Notes: a model not told the origin generated them from the sequence alone. Positions 29,533 to 42,051 are shown, counted from the stretch's first letter. The stretch: 64,000 bases of DNA from Streptantibioticus parmotrematis (GCF_019890615.1 NZ_JAINVZ010000024.1:1-64000); one strand, 5' to 3'. A program made the numbers and translations.

Positions 29533-31044
29533 TCAGCCCTGGACACCCAGCCTCTCCAGGATCAGCTCACGCACCCGGGCGGCGTCCGCCTGGCCGCGTG
29601 TGGCCTTCATCACGGCGCCGACCAGCGCACCGGCCGCCGCCACCTTGCCGTCGCGGATCTTGTCGGCGATGCCCGGGTTGCCCGCGATCGCCTCGTCCAC
29701 GGCCGCGCCGAGCGCGCCCTCGTCGGAGACCACGGCCAGACCCCGCTTGTCGACGACCTGGTCCGGGTCGCCCTCACCGGCGAGCACGCCCTCGATGACC
29801 TGGCGGGCCAGCTTGTCGTTGAGCTTGCCCTCGGCGACCAGCGCGCAGACCCGGGCGACCTGCGCCGGGGTGATCGGCAGTGCCGCGAGCTCCACGCCGT
29901 CCTCGTTGGAACGGCGGGCCAGCTCGCCCATCCACCACTTGCGGGCCTGGTCGGCCGGGGCACCGGCGTCCACCGTCGCCACGATCAGGTCGATCGCACC
30001 GGCGTTGAGCACCGACTGCATCTCGTGGTCGGAGATGCCCCACTCCTCGCGCAGCCGCTCGCGGCGCACCCGCGGCAGCTCCGGCAGCGTCGCGCGCAGT
30101 TCCTCGACCCACTCGCGGGACGGGGCGACCGGCACCAGGTCCGGCTCGGGGAAGTAGCGGTAGTCCTCCGCCTCCTCCTTGATCCGGCCGGAGGTGGTGG
30201 AGCCGTCCTCCTCGTGGAAGTGCCGGGTCTCCTGGATGATCGTGCCGCCGCCGGAGAGCACCGCGGCGTGCCGCTGGATCTCGAACCGCGCCGCCCGCTC
30301 CACGCTGCGCAGGGAGTTGACGTTCTTGGTCTCCGAACGGGTGCCGAACTTCTCGGTGCCGTGCGGGCGCAGCGACAGGTTGACGTCGCAACGCATCTGG
30401 CCCATCTCCATGCGGGCCTCGGACACGCCCAGCGCGCGGATCAGCTCACGCAGCTCCGCCACGTACGCGCGCGCCACCTCCGGAGCCCGCTCGCCCGCGC
30501 CCTCGATCGGCTTGGTGACGATCTCGATGAGCGGGATGCCGGCCCGGTTGTAGTCCAGCAGCGAGTGCGAGGCGCCGTGGATGCGGCCGGTCGCGCCACC
30601 GATGTGGGTGGACTTGCCGGTGTCCTCCTCCATGTGGGCGCGTTCGATCTCGACCCGGAAGACCTCCCCGTCCTCCAGCGCGACGTCCAGGTAGCCGTTG
30701 AAGGCGATCGGCTCGTCGTACTGCGAGGTCTGGAAGTTCTTCGGCATGTCCGGATAGAAGTAGTTCTTCCGGGCGAAACGGCACCACTGCGCGATCTCGC
30801 AGTTCAGCGCGAGACCGATCTTGATCGCCGACTCCACGCCGACCGCGTTGACCACCGGCAGCGAGCCGGGCAGCCCCAGACAGGTCGGGCAGACTTGCGA
30901 GTTGGGCTCGGCGCCCAGCTCGGTCGAGCACCCGCAGAACATCTTCGTCCTGGTGCCCAGCTCGACATGGACCTCAAGGCCCATGACGGGGTCGTACGAC
31001 GCGAGCGCGTCCTCGTACGACACCAGGTCGTCAGTGACAGTCAC
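29533..31044 (-). CDS. gatB: Asp-tRNA(Asn)/Glu-tRNA(Gln) amidotransferase subunit B
   Basis: The 503-residue subunit binds the misacylated tRNA and phosphorylates the Glu or Asp side chain in the GatCAB complex, which makes Gln-tRNA or Asn-tRNA. It shows [21 protein letters not shown] with metal-binding cysteines, [19 protein letters not shown] with the paired cysteines, and [13 protein letters not shown], followed by the C-terminal tRNA-binding YqeY-like domain. The start is GTG with a GAGAGGGA site. It is the last gene of the gat operon, 26 bp after a small membrane-protein gene. Confidence 0.97.
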   Translation of the reverse strand: MTVTDDLVSYEDALASYDPVMGLEVHVELGTRTKMFCGCSTELGAEPNSQVCPTCLGLPGSLPVVNAVGVESAIKIGLALNCEIAQWCRFARKNYFYPDMPKNFQTSQYDEPIAFNGYLDVALEDGEVFRVEIERAHMEEDTGKSTHIGGATGRIHGASHSLLDYNRAGIPLIEIVTKPIEGAGERAPEVARAYVAELRELIRALGVSEARMEMGQMRCDVNLSLRPHGTEKFGTRSETKNVNSLRSVERAARFEIQRHAAVLSGGGTIIQETRHFHEEDGSTTSGRIKEEAEDYRYFPEPDLVPVAPSREWVEELRATLPELPRVRRERLREEWGISDHEMQSVLNAGAIDLIVATVDAGAPADQARKWWMGELARRSNEDGVELAALPITPAQVARVCALVAEGKLNDKLARQVIEGVLAGEGDPDQVVDKRGLAVVSDEGALGAAVDEAIAGNPGIADKIRDGKVAAAGALVGAVMKATRGQADAARVRELILERLGVQG

Positions 31045-31070
31045 GGAAATTTCCCTCTCAGCCCGCGTCG

Positions 31071-31313
31071 TCAGTCGGCGAGGACGTCGTCGCTGTTCAT
31101 GTTCCGCAGCTCGCGGACGAGGACGGCCACGCCGGTGACGATGACCGCGCCGCGCACGACCGCGTCGATCACCTTGAGCGTGTCGCTGTCGCCGCGCGCG
31201 GTGCGGAACTGCTTGATGACACCCACCGCGCCGAAGAGCGTGGTGCCGATGGACAGGTAGGTGCCAGGCCGTGACTTCTTGAATCCCTTGGCCTTGTCCA
31301 GCTTTCCGGTCAT
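31071..31313 (-). CDS. Small membrane protein between gatA and gatB
   Basis: The 80-residue product has a basic N-terminus ([20 protein letters not shown]), one clear hydrophobic segment ([19 protein letters not shown], residues ~49-67), a weaker one near [15 protein letters not shown], and an acidic tail (MNSDDVLAD). Its ATG overlaps the gatA stop (ATGA), so its translation is coupled to gatA. The same arrangement, with a small unknown gene between gatA and gatB, is known from S. coelicolor, so it looks conserved and expressed. Function unknown. Confidence 0.75.
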   Translation of the reverse strand: MTGKLDKAKGFKKSRPGTYLSIGTTLFGAVGVIKQFRTARGDSDTLKVIDAVVRGAVIVTGVAVLVRELRNMNSDDVLAD

Positions 31314-32803
31314 AGCGTCGGTGCCTCCTCCAGCAGCGGGTGCCCCCAGCGGGCGATGAACGCGGACTCGACCGCCGCGCCGACCCGGTAGAGCCGGTCG
31401 TCGGCCAGGGCGGGCGCGATGATCTGGAGGCCGACCGGCAGGCCGTCCTCCGGGGCCAGGCCGCACGGCAGCGACATCGCCGCGTTGCCGGCCAGGTTGG
31501 ACGGGATGGTGCACAGGTCGGCGAGGTACATCGCCATCGGGTCGTCGGCCCGCTCCCCGATCGGGAACGCGGTGGTCGGCGTGGTCGGCGAGACCAGCAC
31601 GTCCACGTCGCCGAAGGCCCGCTCGAAGTCCCGCGTGATCAGCGTGCGGACCTTCTGGGCACTGCCGTAGTACGCGTCGTAGTAGCCGGAGCTGAGCGCG
31701 TACGTGCCGAGCATGATGCGGCGCTTGACCTCGGCGCCGAAGCCCGCCTCACGGGTGAGCGCGGTGACCTCCTCGGCGCTGTGCGTGCCGTCGTCGCCGA
31801 CCCGCAGGCCGTAGCGCATCGCGTCGAACCGGGCGAGGTTCGAGGAGCACTCGGAGGGCGCGATCAGGTAGTACGCGGCCAGCGCGTAGGTGAACGACGG
31901 GCAGGAGACCTCGACGATCTCGGCGCCCAGCTCGCGCAGCAGCTCCACGGACTCGTGGAACCGCGTCATCACGCCGTCCTGGTACCCCTCGCCGCCGAAC
32001 TCCTTGACGACGCCGACCCGCAGGCCGCGCACGTCGCCGTTGCGGGCCGCCTCGACGACCGCCGGAACCGGCGCGTCGACGGACGTCGAGTCCAGCGGGT
32101 CGTGGCCCGCGATCGCCTCGTGCAGCAGCGCGGCGTCCAGCACCGTGCGCGCGCACGGGCCGCCCTGGTCCAGCGACGAGGAGAACGCCACCATGCCGTA
32201 ACGGGAGACCGCGCCGTAGGTCGGCTTGACGCCGACCGTGCCGGTGACGGCGGCGGGCTGGCGGATGGAGCCACCGGTGTCGGTGCCGATCGCCAGCGGC
32301 GCCTGGAACGAGGCGAGCGCCGCGGAGGAGCCGCCGCCGGAGCCGCCGGGGATGCGGGTGAGGTCCCACGGGTTGCCGGTCGGGCCGAACGCGCTGTTCT
32401 CGGTGGAGGACCCCATGGCGAACTCGTCCATGTTGGTCTTGCCGAGGATCACCACGCCGGCTTCCTTGAGCCTGCGGGTCAAGGTCGCGTCGTACGGCGG
32501 GATCCAGCCGTCGAGGATCTTCGAGCCGACGGTGGTCGGCACGCCCTCGGTGGTGAAGATGTCCTTGAGCGCGAGCGGGACGCCGGCCAGCGGGCCGAGT
32601 TCCTCGCCCTTGGCGCGCTTGGCGTCGACCGCGCGGGCGGCGGCGAGCGCCCCCTCGGTGTCGACGTGCAGGAACGCGTGCACCTTCTCGTCGATGGCGT
32701 CGATGCGGTCCAGGTGGGCCTGGGCGACGTCCACCGCGGAAGTCTCGCCGGAGGCGATCGCTTCCGCGGTCTGCGCCGCGGTGAGCCTGGTCAGGTCGGC
32801 CAT
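31310..32803 (-). CDS. gatA: Asp-tRNA(Asn)/Glu-tRNA(Gln) amidotransferase subunit A
   Basis: The 497-residue amidase subunit releases ammonia from glutamine for transfer to Glu-tRNA(Gln) or Asp-tRNA(Asn). The amidase signature with its Ser-cisSer-Lys triad is visible: the lysine in VPLALKDIF, and the serines in [14 protein letters not shown] and [14 protein letters not shown]. The start [16 protein letters not shown] at 32803 lies five bases after the gatC stop with GGGGGAGGA as ribosome site; longer readings would run through gatC. The end overlaps the start of the next small gene. Confidence 0.97.
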   Translation of the reverse strand: MADLTRLTAAQTAEAIASGETSAVDVAQAHLDRIDAIDEKVHAFLHVDTEGALAAARAVDAKRAKGEELGPLAGVPLALKDIFTTEGVPTTVGSKILDGWIPPYDATLTRRLKEAGVVILGKTNMDEFAMGSSTENSAFGPTGNPWDLTRIPGGSGGGSSAALASFQAPLAIGTDTGGSIRQPAAVTGTVGVKPTYGAVSRYGMVAFSSSLDQGGPCARTVLDAALLHEAIAGHDPLDSTSVDAPVPAVVEAARNGDVRGLRVGVVKEFGGEGYQDGVMTRFHESVELLRELGAEIVEVSCPSFTYALAAYYLIAPSECSSNLARFDAMRYGLRVGDDGTHSAEEVTALTREAGFGAEVKRRIMLGTYALSSGYYDAYYGSAQKVRTLITRDFERAFGDVDVLVSPTTPTTAFPIGERADDPMAMYLADLCTIPSNLAGNAAMSLPCGLAPEDGLPVGLQIIAPALADDRLYRVGAAVESAFIARWGHPLLEEAPTL

Positions 32804-32808
32804 GGCGA

Positions 32809-33105
32809 TCAGTCCTCCCCCAGGATCTGCGGCACCTTGAAGCGCTGCTGCTCCTGCGCGGGGGCACCGGACAGCGCCTGCCGCGGGGTCAGCGACGGCC
32901 GGACGACGTCCGGGCGCATGACGTTGGTCAGCGGCAGGGGGTGCGAGGTCGGCGGGACGTCCTCGCCCGCGACCTCGGAGACGCGGGCCACCGCGCCGAT
33001 GATCTCGTCGAGCTGTCCGGCGAAGTGGTCGAGCTCTTCGTCCTTCAGCTCCAGACGCGACAGCCGGCCGAGGTGGGCGACCTCCTCGCGCGTGATGCCA
33101 GGCAT
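32809..33105 (-). CDS. gatC: Asp-tRNA(Asn)/Glu-tRNA(Gln) amidotransferase subunit C
   Basis: The 98-residue subunit stabilises GatA and joins it to GatB. It has the family start [33 protein letters not shown] and the C-terminal [32 protein letters not shown]. It is the first gene of gatC-gatA-small ORF-gatB, and its promoter should lie in the 33106-33250 region. Confidence 0.96.
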   Translation of the reverse strand: MPGITREEVAHLGRLSRLELKDEELDHFAGQLDEIIGAVARVSEVAGEDVPPTSHPLPLTNVMRPDVVRPSLTPRQALSGAPAQEQQRFKVPQILGED

Positions 33106-33260
33106 GTGGCGATCCTCTGGTGAGTTGTCGATGAGTTTCCGCCGCCAATCCTATGGCGGCACGGGGGCGCGCCGCGAAACGGTTCCACGAGCCTTCGGCT
33201 CGCGATGGATGACAGGAGGGGGGACGGCGGGGGGCGTGGGTGCGGGGTCGTGGTGCGGGC

Positions 33261-33305
33261 CGTAGTGCCCACCCGTCCCGCCCAGCGGGACGACTGCCCA
33301 CTACG
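33261..33305 (-). terminator. Large hairpin between rmdB and gatC
   Basis: CGTAGTG (33261-33267) pairs with CACTACG (33299-33305) and CGTCCCGC with GCGGGACG inside it, with a CCA loop and a mismatched middle part. It lies past the rmdB stop on the minus strand and is a plausible terminator or RNA 3' end structure. Confidence 0.5.
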
Positions 33306-33317
33306 GGGGAGTAAGGA

Positions 33318-33396
33318 CGGGGGCGGAGCCCCGGTGCAGGAGTCTGCGGGGTGCAGGGGGCGCAGCCCCCGCTGGGGTGCAGGGGGCGAAGCCCCG
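33318..33396. repeat. Short GC-hairpin repeats of the GGGGCGNAGCCCC kind
   Basis: Three neighbouring units share a GGGGGCG-N-AGCCCC hairpin: about 33319-33332, 33348-33370 and 33374-33396. The last two are 23-bp direct repeats (each begins GGGGTGCAGGGGGCG) differing at two positions. The same kind of unit occurs at about 45090-45220. Such GC-rich palindromic units are scattered through Streptomyces intergenic DNA. The stretch 33106-33450 otherwise holds only the hairpin at 33261-33305 and the gatC promoter. Confidence 0.6.
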
Positions 33397-33450
33397 CGGA
33401 CGGACGGGGGACGGCGGAAAGGTGGGCGGGTGGGTGGGTGGAGCGAGAGA

Positions 33451-35547
33451 TCAACCCCGCGCAGCGTCAACGCCCGCCCGCGCCTCCTCCCCCCGGTGCC
33501 AGCCGGATTTCGCCCGTACCCGCAGCCACGCCGTCGTCTCCTCCGCCGGCATCGCCGCCGCCACCAGCCAGCCCTGGATCGCGTCGCAGCCCAGGTCCCG
33601 CAGCCGTTCCCACGTCTCGTCGTCCTCGACGCCCTCCGCGACGACCAGCAGCCCCAGCGAGTGCGCGAGGTCGACCGTGCAGCGCACGATCTCCGCGTCC
33701 TCGGTGTCCACCACGAGCCGGGCCACGAACGACCGGTCGATCTTCAGCTCGCTCACCGGCAGCCGCCGCAGGTGCACCAGCGAGGAGTACCCGGTCCCGA
33801 AGTCGTCCAGCGACATCTTCACGCCGTGCCCGGTCAGCCCGGCGAGGGTGTCCGCCGCCCGCTGCGGCTCCTCCAGCAGCACGTGTTCCGTTATCTCCAG
33901 CTGGAGTGCCCCGGGCGGGACTCCGTGCCGCGCGAGCCGGGCGGCGACCGATCCGGCGAAGCCGGGGGTGTGCACGTCGCGCGGCGAGACGTTCACCGCT
34001 ACCGGCACCTCGATGCCCATCCCCCGCCACCGCGCGACCTGCGCCAGCGCGGTCTCCAGCACGTAGTCCGTCAGCTGCGGCATCAGCCCCGACGACTCGG
34101 CGATCGCGATGAACTCCTCGGGGCTGACCCGCCCGCGTTCCGGGTGTTCCCAGCGCAGCAGCGCCTCGAGACCCGCGACCTTGCCGTCGAAGCGCACCTT
34201 CGGCTGGTAGTGGAGTTCGACGTCGCCGTGGTCGATGGCGCGCCGCAGGTCGCCCAGGAGCCCGAGGCGGTCGGGCGTGTTGCCGTCGCGGGTGGCCTCG
34301 TAGACCTCGACGCCGCTGCGGTCCTGCTTGGCCTCGTACATCGCCACGTCCGCCCGCCGCAGCAGTCCTTCGGCGTCGCCGGCGTGGTCGGGGAAGACGG
34401 CGACCCCGGCGCTGGCCTCCAGGACGAGGGTGAGCCCGTCGAGGTTGAGCGGGGAGCCGAGCGCGGCGACCAGGCTGCGCGCGACGCGCTGGGCCCGGGT
34501 CGGGGAGTCGCAGGTGGGCAGCAGAACGGCGAACTCGTCGCCGCCGAGCCGGGCGGCCTCCGCGCCGCGCGGCAGGGCGAGCCGCAGCCGGTCCGCTATC
34601 TGCAACAGCAGCCGGTCGCCCGCGAGATGGCCGAGCGTGTCGTTGACCGAGCGGAACCGGTCGAGGTCGATCAGGACCAGCGCGGCCCGCACCCCGCCCC
34701 GGTCGGCGTGGTCCAGCGCGGTCCAGGTGCGTTCCAGCAGCCATTGGCGGTTGGGCAGGCCGGTCAGGGGGTCGCGCAGTTGTTCCTCGGCGCGGGCGCG
34801 GGCGATCCACAGCGTGGAGTCGAGCGCGATCAGCGGCACCGCGAACAGTGGCAGCAGCATCGGCATCTGCGCGGCGACGGCGACGACGAGCGGCGCGATG
34901 CCCAGCAGCGCGACCCCGACCAGGCCCTGGCGCACCAGGGCGGTCCTGGCGACGGTCGGCAGCCCGCCGCCGGCCGGGGCGACGGTGAACCACAGCAGGG
35001 TGCGGGTGGCGGCCAGGTAGCACAGCGAGGCCAGCACCACGGTCGGGATGGCGGAGTACGTCCAGGTGGCGGGCAGCCAGGGGCGCTCCACGGAGGGCGC
35101 GGTGCCGAACAGCCGCAGCACCAGCGCCGCCGCGCCGATGCCGAGGATGTCGACCGCGCCGTGCAGCAGCGCCTGCCGCCAGCGGTGCCTGCGGGCGGCG
35201 CCGACCAGCACGACCACGGCGAGGCTGATCAGCACCGAGGGCACCCAGCCGTACAGCAGCAGGACGGCCAGGGTCAGGGCGGCGCCGGATCCGGTGCCGC
35301 CCCACCAGCGGTCGCGGCCGAGCGCGACGAGGTGGCCGACGATGACACCGGTCAGCACGGCGAAGGCCCAGCCCGCCGCGTGGCCGGGGAAGAGCGCGTG
35401 GCCGTCGGTCACCACGCGGACCACGCCCACCACCAGCGCCAGCGCCGCGGCGGCGACCACCGCGGCCCGCAACACCGCCGGGGGCACCGGCGGCGCGGCG
35501 GACCGCCGCCGGCTCGACGCCGGTCCGGCCTTGTCCGTCGGTTTCAT
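33451..35547 (-). CDS. rmdB: Membrane GGDEF-EAL protein (RmdB-like)
   Basis: The 698-residue protein has about eight to ten membrane helices (residues ~25-255), a GGDEF domain (~260-425) and an EAL domain (~440-690). Both catalytic halves look intact: [11 protein letters not shown] in the first, and [26 protein letters not shown] and KIDRSF in the second. The usual RxxD inhibitory site before GGDEF reads RGAE, so product inhibition may be weak. Its place next to ligA matches RmdB of S. coelicolor (SCO5495, from memory), a c-di-GMP phosphodiesterase affecting development. The ATG at 35547 with a GAGAGGGA site was chosen because the longer frame starts in non-coding sequence. Confidence 0.9.
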   Translation of the reverse strand: MKPTDKAGPASSRRRSAAPPVPPAVLRAAVVAAAALALVVGVVRVVTDGHALFPGHAAGWAFAVLTGVIVGHLVALGRDRWWGGTGSGAALTLAVLLLYGWVPSVLISLAVVVLVGAARRHRWRQALLHGAVDILGIGAAALVLRLFGTAPSVERPWLPATWTYSAIPTVVLASLCYLAATRTLLWFTVAPAGGGLPTVARTALVRQGLVGVALLGIAPLVVAVAAQMPMLLPLFAVPLIALDSTLWIARARAEEQLRDPLTGLPNRQWLLERTWTALDHADRGGVRAALVLIDLDRFRSVNDTLGHLAGDRLLLQIADRLRLALPRGAEAARLGGDEFAVLLPTCDSPTRAQRVARSLVAALGSPLNLDGLTLVLEASAGVAVFPDHAGDAEGLLRRADVAMYEAKQDRSGVEVYEATRDGNTPDRLGLLGDLRRAIDHGDVELHYQPKVRFDGKVAGLEALLRWEHPERGRVSPEEFIAIAESSGLMPQLTDYVLETALAQVARWRGMGIEVPVAVNVSPRDVHTPGFAGSVAARLARHGVPPGALQLEITEHVLLEEPQRAADTLAGLTGHGVKMSLDDFGTGYSSLVHLRRLPVSELKIDRSFVARLVVDTEDAEIVRCTVDLAHSLGLLVVAEGVEDDETWERLRDLGCDAIQGWLVAAAMPAEETTAWLRVRAKSGWHRGEEARAGVDAARG

Positions 35548-35735
35548 GCCCGTCCCTCTCACAGCCGGGGTCGCGCTCAGGTCGGCCACGCCCGGCGATG
35601 AGACTGATGCCCGGCAGGGGCGCCCCTCAACAGTAGGCCGGGAAAGCCGGTCCGGGGCAGCGATCCCCCGGGGTTGCCCGAATGGAACCCTGCATCCCTC
35701 ATCCGTCTGGTATGCGCCGATCGGGTGAGCCGCCC

Positions 35736-37967
<2,232 letters not shown>

Positions 37968-39119
37968 CTACTCGGGGTCGTCGACGAGGGTCCTGGCCGC
38001 CTTGGCGCAGTGGGTCAGCGCCGCGCGGGCGTACCCCGGGGAGGCACCCGCGAGACCGCACGCCGGAGTGACCACCACGGACTCCGCGAGAGTCCCCGGT
38101 GACAGCCCCAGCCCGCGCCACAACGACCGGACACCACTGACGCTACCGGCAGGGTCTGACAACGCCGTCGAACCGGTGCCCGAGCCGCGGCCCGTGCCGG
38201 ACGCCGCTGCGCCGGACCCCCCGCCGGCCGCCGCGGAGCCTCCCGCGGCACCCGTCCCGGCGTCCGTTCCGGGCACGACTCCGGCCAGCAGAACCGTTCC
38301 GGCCTCGACCGCCTCGCCGATCGCGTCCCACTCACGCTCCGTGAGCAACGAGAAGTCGAACGACACGCCGGACACCCCGGCGCGCCGCAGCAGCGCGAAG
38401 GGCACGGCGGGGGCGCACGAGTGCGCGATCACCGCCGCGCCCGCCGCGCGCGCCGTCTCCACGACCTCGCGCAACGCGCCCTCCACCACGGCCCGGTCGA
38501 CCGCCCGGTGGGTGCGGTAGCCGCTGGCGGAGCGGATGCGGCCGAGCAGGACGGCGGTCAGGGACGGCTCGTCGAGCTGGAGCACCGGGCGCGCCCCGGG
38601 GACGCGGCGGGCGAGGTCGGCCAGGTGCAGCCGCAGGCCCTCGGTGAGCGAGGCGGTCAGGTCGCGGCAGGCGCCGGGGTCGGACAGCGCGGCCTCGCCG
38701 CCCCGCAGCTCGACCGAGGCGGCGAGCGTCCAGGGGCCGACGACCTGCACCTTCAGCGGGCCCTCGTAGCCTTGCGTGAACTCTTCCAACGTGTCGAGGT
38801 CCTGGGCGAGGAAGGCCCGGGCCCGCCGGGTGTCGCGCCCCGGGCGGTCGCCGAACCGCCAGCCGCTGGGCTCGACCCGCGCGTACAGCTCGACCAGCAT
38901 GCCGAGGGTGCGCCCGATCATGTCGGCGCCGGGGCCGCGGGCGGGCAGCTCCGGCAGGAACGGCAGCGTCGGGACGGCCTCCACCGCGACGCGGACCGCC
39001 TCGCGCACGTCGTCGCCGGGCATCGAGCCCACGCCGGTGGCCGATCCCGCGGCCGGACGCAGGAGGGCGTCGGCCGGGCCGCCGGGGGCACTGGTGTCGA
39101 AGGTGCTCTCGTCGTTCAC
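37968..39119 (-). CDS. Cobalamin-independent methionine synthase-like protein
   Basis: The 383-residue protein matches the C-terminal catalytic half of MetE in fold: an N-terminal SGSATGVGSMPG-like start, QLDEPSLTAVL, a zinc-type His-x-Cys in IAHSCAPAVPFALL, and a last Cys in VVTPACGLAGASPGYAR. It lacks the N-terminal MetE domain, as do the short archaeal and actinobacterial members that may use a methyl donor other than methyltetrahydrofolate-triglutamate. Residues ~275-315 form a Gly/Ala/Ser/Thr low-complexity insert unlike the rest. It lies 69 bp upstream of ligA on the same strand. The enzyme role is likely but not proven by sequence. Confidence 0.8.
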   Translation of the reverse strand: MNDESTFDTSAPGGPADALLRPAAGSATGVGSMPGDDVREAVRVAVEAVPTLPFLPELPARGPGADMIGRTLGMLVELYARVEPSGWRFGDRPGRDTRRARAFLAQDLDTLEEFTQGYEGPLKVQVVGPWTLAASVELRGGEAALSDPGACRDLTASLTEGLRLHLADLARRVPGARPVLQLDEPSLTAVLLGRIRSASGYRTHRAVDRAVVEGALREVVETARAAGAAVIAHSCAPAVPFALLRRAGVSGVSFDFSLLTEREWDAIGEAVEAGTVLLAGVVPGTDAGTGAAGGSAAAGGGSGAAASGTGRGSGTGSTALSDPAGSVSGVRSLWRGLGLSPGTLAESVVVTPACGLAGASPGYARAALTHCAKAARTLVDDPE

Positions 39120-39251
39120 GCGGGAAGCGTAGTCGCCGGTCAGGCGGTGTCCGGAATGCTCCGCCGGGCCGCCGGGCCGCCGGGCCCGCGGGCGACCGGA
39201 GGGCGGCCGTTCGCCGTCCGCCGGGCATTCGCCGTTCGCCCTTCGCCGGGC

Positions 39252-39863
39252 TCAGTGGTGGACGACCCTGGCCCGGGCCGCCATCGACTGCGAGCGCACG
39301 TACTGCGGGTACCAGTTGGTGAACTTGATGGCCAGCACCAGCAGGGCGATCGGGATGACCCAGTTGAGCCAGTCGGAGTCGGCGGTGTCGTGGATCGCCA
39401 CCAGCCCGAGCACCGCCGTGACCACGAAGACCAGGCCCCACATCAGCGTCAGCACGCGGTTGACGTGCTTGAAGCCGGGGGTGTCCCAGATCTCGCGCGG
39501 CGCGGACTCGCGCGCGTACTGCTCGGTGAACGGCACGAAGGCCAGCGAGCCCAGCGCGACGACGGCGACCACGGCGTTGGAGATCACCTGCGCGTAGGTC
39601 TCCAGCCAGACCAGGTCGTGGTGGGTGAGGGCCAGGGCCAGCACGGACACCACGGCGAAGAAGACCAGCGCGGCCGCGTTCAGCGCCTTCACGCTGCCCT
39701 GGCGCAGTTCCGGCAGGTTGAGCACCACCGAGGCGATCAGCGCGGCGAAGGCGGCGAACTTCCAGGTACTCGGTCCCGCCACCACGTCGAAGATGATCCA
39801 GGGGGCGAACGACCAGAGGACGCCGCCTGAGCCCAGCGCGCCTCGGGAACGGGGAGTGGTCAT
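39252..39863 (-). CDS. Multi-pass membrane protein of unknown function
   Basis: The 203-residue protein has about six hydrophobic segments (near residues 14-30, 35-52, 60-80, 88-112, 140-160, 168-185). A near-perfect GGAGGTGA ribosome site precedes the ATG at 39863, so it is surely translated well. The cytosolic-looking middle loop reads FTEQYARESAPREIWDTPGFKHVNR. It resembles many actinobacterial small membrane proteins without assigned function. There is no evident operon partner; the next gene on the strand is the MetE-like gene 132 bp away. Confidence 0.75.
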   Translation of the reverse strand: MTTPRSRGALGSGGVLWSFAPWIIFDVVAGPSTWKFAAFAALIASVVLNLPELRQGSVKALNAAALVFFAVVSVLALALTHHDLVWLETYAQVISNAVVAVVALGSLAFVPFTEQYARESAPREIWDTPGFKHVNRVLTLMWGLVFVVTAVLGLVAIHDTADSDWLNWVIPIALLVLAIKFTNWYPQYVRSQSMAARARVVHH

Positions 39864-39966
39864 CGGGTCACCTCCGGCACGGTACGGCCGTGTGGACTCT
39901 CCCTCTCCCTCCATGCTGCGACCGGCGCGCGCGGGGCGCACCCTCAGCGCGCGCCGGTCGCCCGGC

Positions 39967-40656
39967 TCAGCGGCCCGGCCGCACCGTCACGTCGTTGATC
40001 TCGGCGTCCCTGGGCAGGTCGAGGGCGAGCAGCACGGTGGAGGCCACCGACTCCGGGTCGATCCAGTCGGCCGGGTCGTACGCCTTGCCCTCGTACCGGT
40101 GGAGCTTCTCCTGCATCGGGGTTGCGGTGCGGCCCGGGTAGACGGAGGTGACGCGCACCCCGTTGCCGTGCTCCTCCTGCCGCAGGGAGTCCGCGAGCGC
40201 CTTGAGGCCGTGCTTGCTGGCGGCGTACGCGCTCCAGCCGGCGTTGGCGGACAGCCCGGCGCCGGAGTTGACGAAGACCACGTGACCGTTGGACAGGCGC
40301 AGTTGGGGCAGGACGAGGCGGGTCAGCTCGGCGGGCGCCATCAGGTTGACGGCGAGCGTGCGCTCCCAGACCTTGGGGGTCAGTTCGCCGACCTCGCCGA
40401 GGTCGGCGACGCCCGCGACGTGCAGCAGCGAGTCGAGCCGCTCGGGCAGCGTCTGGTGGCCGAACGCCCACGACAGCCGCTCCGGCTGGGCGAGGTCGCC
40501 GACGAGGGTGCGCGCGCCGGGGAAGACGTCGGCGAGTTCCTTGGCGCGTCCGGCGTCGCGGGCGAGCAGCCACAGGTCGTCGCCGCGTTCCAGCAGCCGC
40601 CGGGCGAGCGCCGCGCCGATGCCGGATCCGGCTCCGGTGATCAGATGAGAGGACAT
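39967..40656 (-). CDS. Short-chain dehydrogenase/reductase
   Basis: The 229-residue SDR has the cofactor motif HLITGAGSGIGAALARRL, the LLHVAGV motif in place of NNAG, the catalytic Ser in VVFVNSGAGLSANAG, and the YAASKHG motif (Tyr and Lys). LARDAGRAKEL after strand 2 suggests NADP(H) preference. The substrate is unknown. The ATG at 40656 gives the canonical N-terminus; an ATG at 40665 is equally possible. Confidence 0.88.
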   Translation of the reverse strand: MSSHLITGAGSGIGAALARRLLERGDDLWLLARDAGRAKELADVFPGARTLVGDLAQPERLSWAFGHQTLPERLDSLLHVAGVADLGEVGELTPKVWERTLAVNLMAPAELTRLVLPQLRLSNGHVVFVNSGAGLSANAGWSAYAASKHGLKALADSLRQEEHGNGVRVTSVYPGRTATPMQEKLHRYEGKAYDPADWIDPESVASTVLLALDLPRDAEINDVTVRPGR

Positions 40657-40816
40657 ACCGGCCATGCTCGCATCAGCCCCCGCGCGCACCCGGCACCGCC
40701 TCCGGCGCGCGTCAGCGGACCCCGAAGCCGCCGGGCGCGTCAGCGGACCCGAAGCCGCCGGGCGCGTCGGCCGACCCGGAGCCGCCGCAGGGCACGTCGG
40801 CGGGCCCGTGGCGGGG

Positions 40817-41356
40817 TCAGCGGATGCCGGCCGTCTCCTCCAGGTACGCGAGCGCGCCCGCGCCGTCCTCCGCGAAGAAGACCAGCTCGGTGAGCGGCAG
40901 GGGCAGGAAGCCCTCCGCGTCCATGCGCAGGAACTGCTCGCGCAGGCCGTCGTAGAAGCCCGCGGTGTTGAGCAGGACGACCGGCTTGGCGTGCAGGCCG
41001 TGCTTCTTCAGTTCCAGGATCTCGGTGGCCTCGTCCAGCGTGCCGGTGCCGCCCACCATGATGACGACGGCGTCGGAACGGGCCAGCAGTTGCGCCTTGC
41101 GCTCCGCGAGGTCGGCGGCGACGATCATCTCGTCGGCCCCGGCGCGGGCCTTGCCGCGCAGGAACTCCACCGAGACCCCGACGAGCCGTCCGCCCGCGGC
41201 CTGCACGCCGTCCGCGACGACCTTCATCAGGCCGACGTCCGATCCGCCCCACACGAGCGTGTGACCGCCCTTGCCGAGCAGCTCGGCGAACTCGCGGGCC
41301 GGGGTGGTGTACCGCTCGTCGAGGTCGGCGGCGGAGAGGAAGACGCAGATGTTCAT
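40817..41356 (-). CDS. LOG-family protein (TIGR00730-type nucleotide phosphoribohydrolase)
   Basis: The 179-residue Rossmann-like protein has the start NICVFLSAADLDERY, GHTLVWGGSDVGLMKVVADG, and the family motif in the form VGGTGTLDEATEIL (usually PGGxGTxxE). Members cleave nucleoside 5'-monophosphates such as cytokinin ribotides to the base and ribose phosphate. Replacement of the motif Pro by Val is a mild departure. The ATG at 41356 matches the family start. No operon partner is visible. Confidence 0.85.
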   Translation of the reverse strand: MNICVFLSAADLDERYTTPAREFAELLGKGGHTLVWGGSDVGLMKVVADGVQAAGGRLVGVSVEFLRGKARAGADEMIVAADLAERKAQLLARSDAVVIMVGGTGTLDEATEILELKKHGLHAKPVVLLNTAGFYDGLREQFLRMDAEGFLPLPLTELVFFAEDGAGALAYLEETAGIR

Positions 41357-41390
41357 GGCCTCCACGCTAACCGCCCGCGCCGCGCGGCCG

Positions 41391-41879
41391 TCAGGCGACG
41401 CCGACGACCGCGAAGCGCACGCCCTTGGTGGCGGTGAAGGTGAACGTCACGGGGGTCAGCGTGGTCCGCGTGACCTGGTCGACGGTCACCTGGCGCGCGG
41501 TGCAGCGGGTGTGCCAGGTGCCCGCGCCGGTCGCGGTGGCGGTCAGGGTGCCGTCACCGACGCAGGCGGTGCGGACGGTGTAGCCGCCGTAGAAGAAGCG
41601 GACGTCCGCGACCGACCAGTGGTCCTCACCGGGCTGGGTGGCGTGGTCGAACACCGGCGTGTGCGCCGTCTGGCGCGCGGCGGCCAGCAGGTCCGCCTGC
41701 ACCGACGAGAGCGGGGAGGCGTGCGCGGGGCGGAACGGCGGGTGGTCCTGGGGCGGCGGGTCCTGCCCCAGGCCGCCGAAGCCGCAGCCCGCCAGGCACG
41801 GCAGGGCGGCCAGCGCGACGGCCACCAGCCGGGGCCCGGCCTTCCGGCCGGGTCGGCGCACGCGGCGTAGCGGACGCAA
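41391..41879 (-). CDS. Putative lipoprotein
   Basis: The 162-residue protein starts with a twin-arginine-rich basic region and a hydrophobic stretch ending in the lipobox LAGC (Cys ~32), so it is probably exported and lipid-anchored. The mature part contains two cysteines (TACVGDG and HTRCTARQ), possibly a disulfide, and ends in a beta-rich VTFTFTATKGVRFAVVGVA. No known domain was recognised. It is divergent from another secreted protein at 42052. Confidence 0.65.
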   Translation of the reverse strand: MRPLRRVRRPGRKAGPRLVAVALAALPCLAGCGFGGLGQDPPPQDHPPFRPAHASPLSSVQADLLAAARQTAHTPVFDHATQPGEDHWSVADVRFFYGGYTVRTACVGDGTLTATATGAGTWHTRCTARQVTVDQVTRTTLTPVTFTFTATKGVRFAVVGVA

Positions 41880-42051
41880 GACGACGGACTCCCTTCGGCA
41901 CGACCCGCCGCTTTCCCGGCGGGGACTGACGCCGCGTCGGGTGCGCGCGGCGGTGATGCGGCGACGGCCCTCGCATCACCGGCAGTATGGGCTACGCTCC
42001 ACAGGAACTCCACAGCTTGTCCCGGATCGCCCGCCGTGAGGACCCGCGCCC

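Noticed and set aside
33106-33450. Possible extension of gatA or gatC frames upstream through this region
   Set aside because: The extra sequence is repeat-rich and low complexity, and conserved starts lie downstream.
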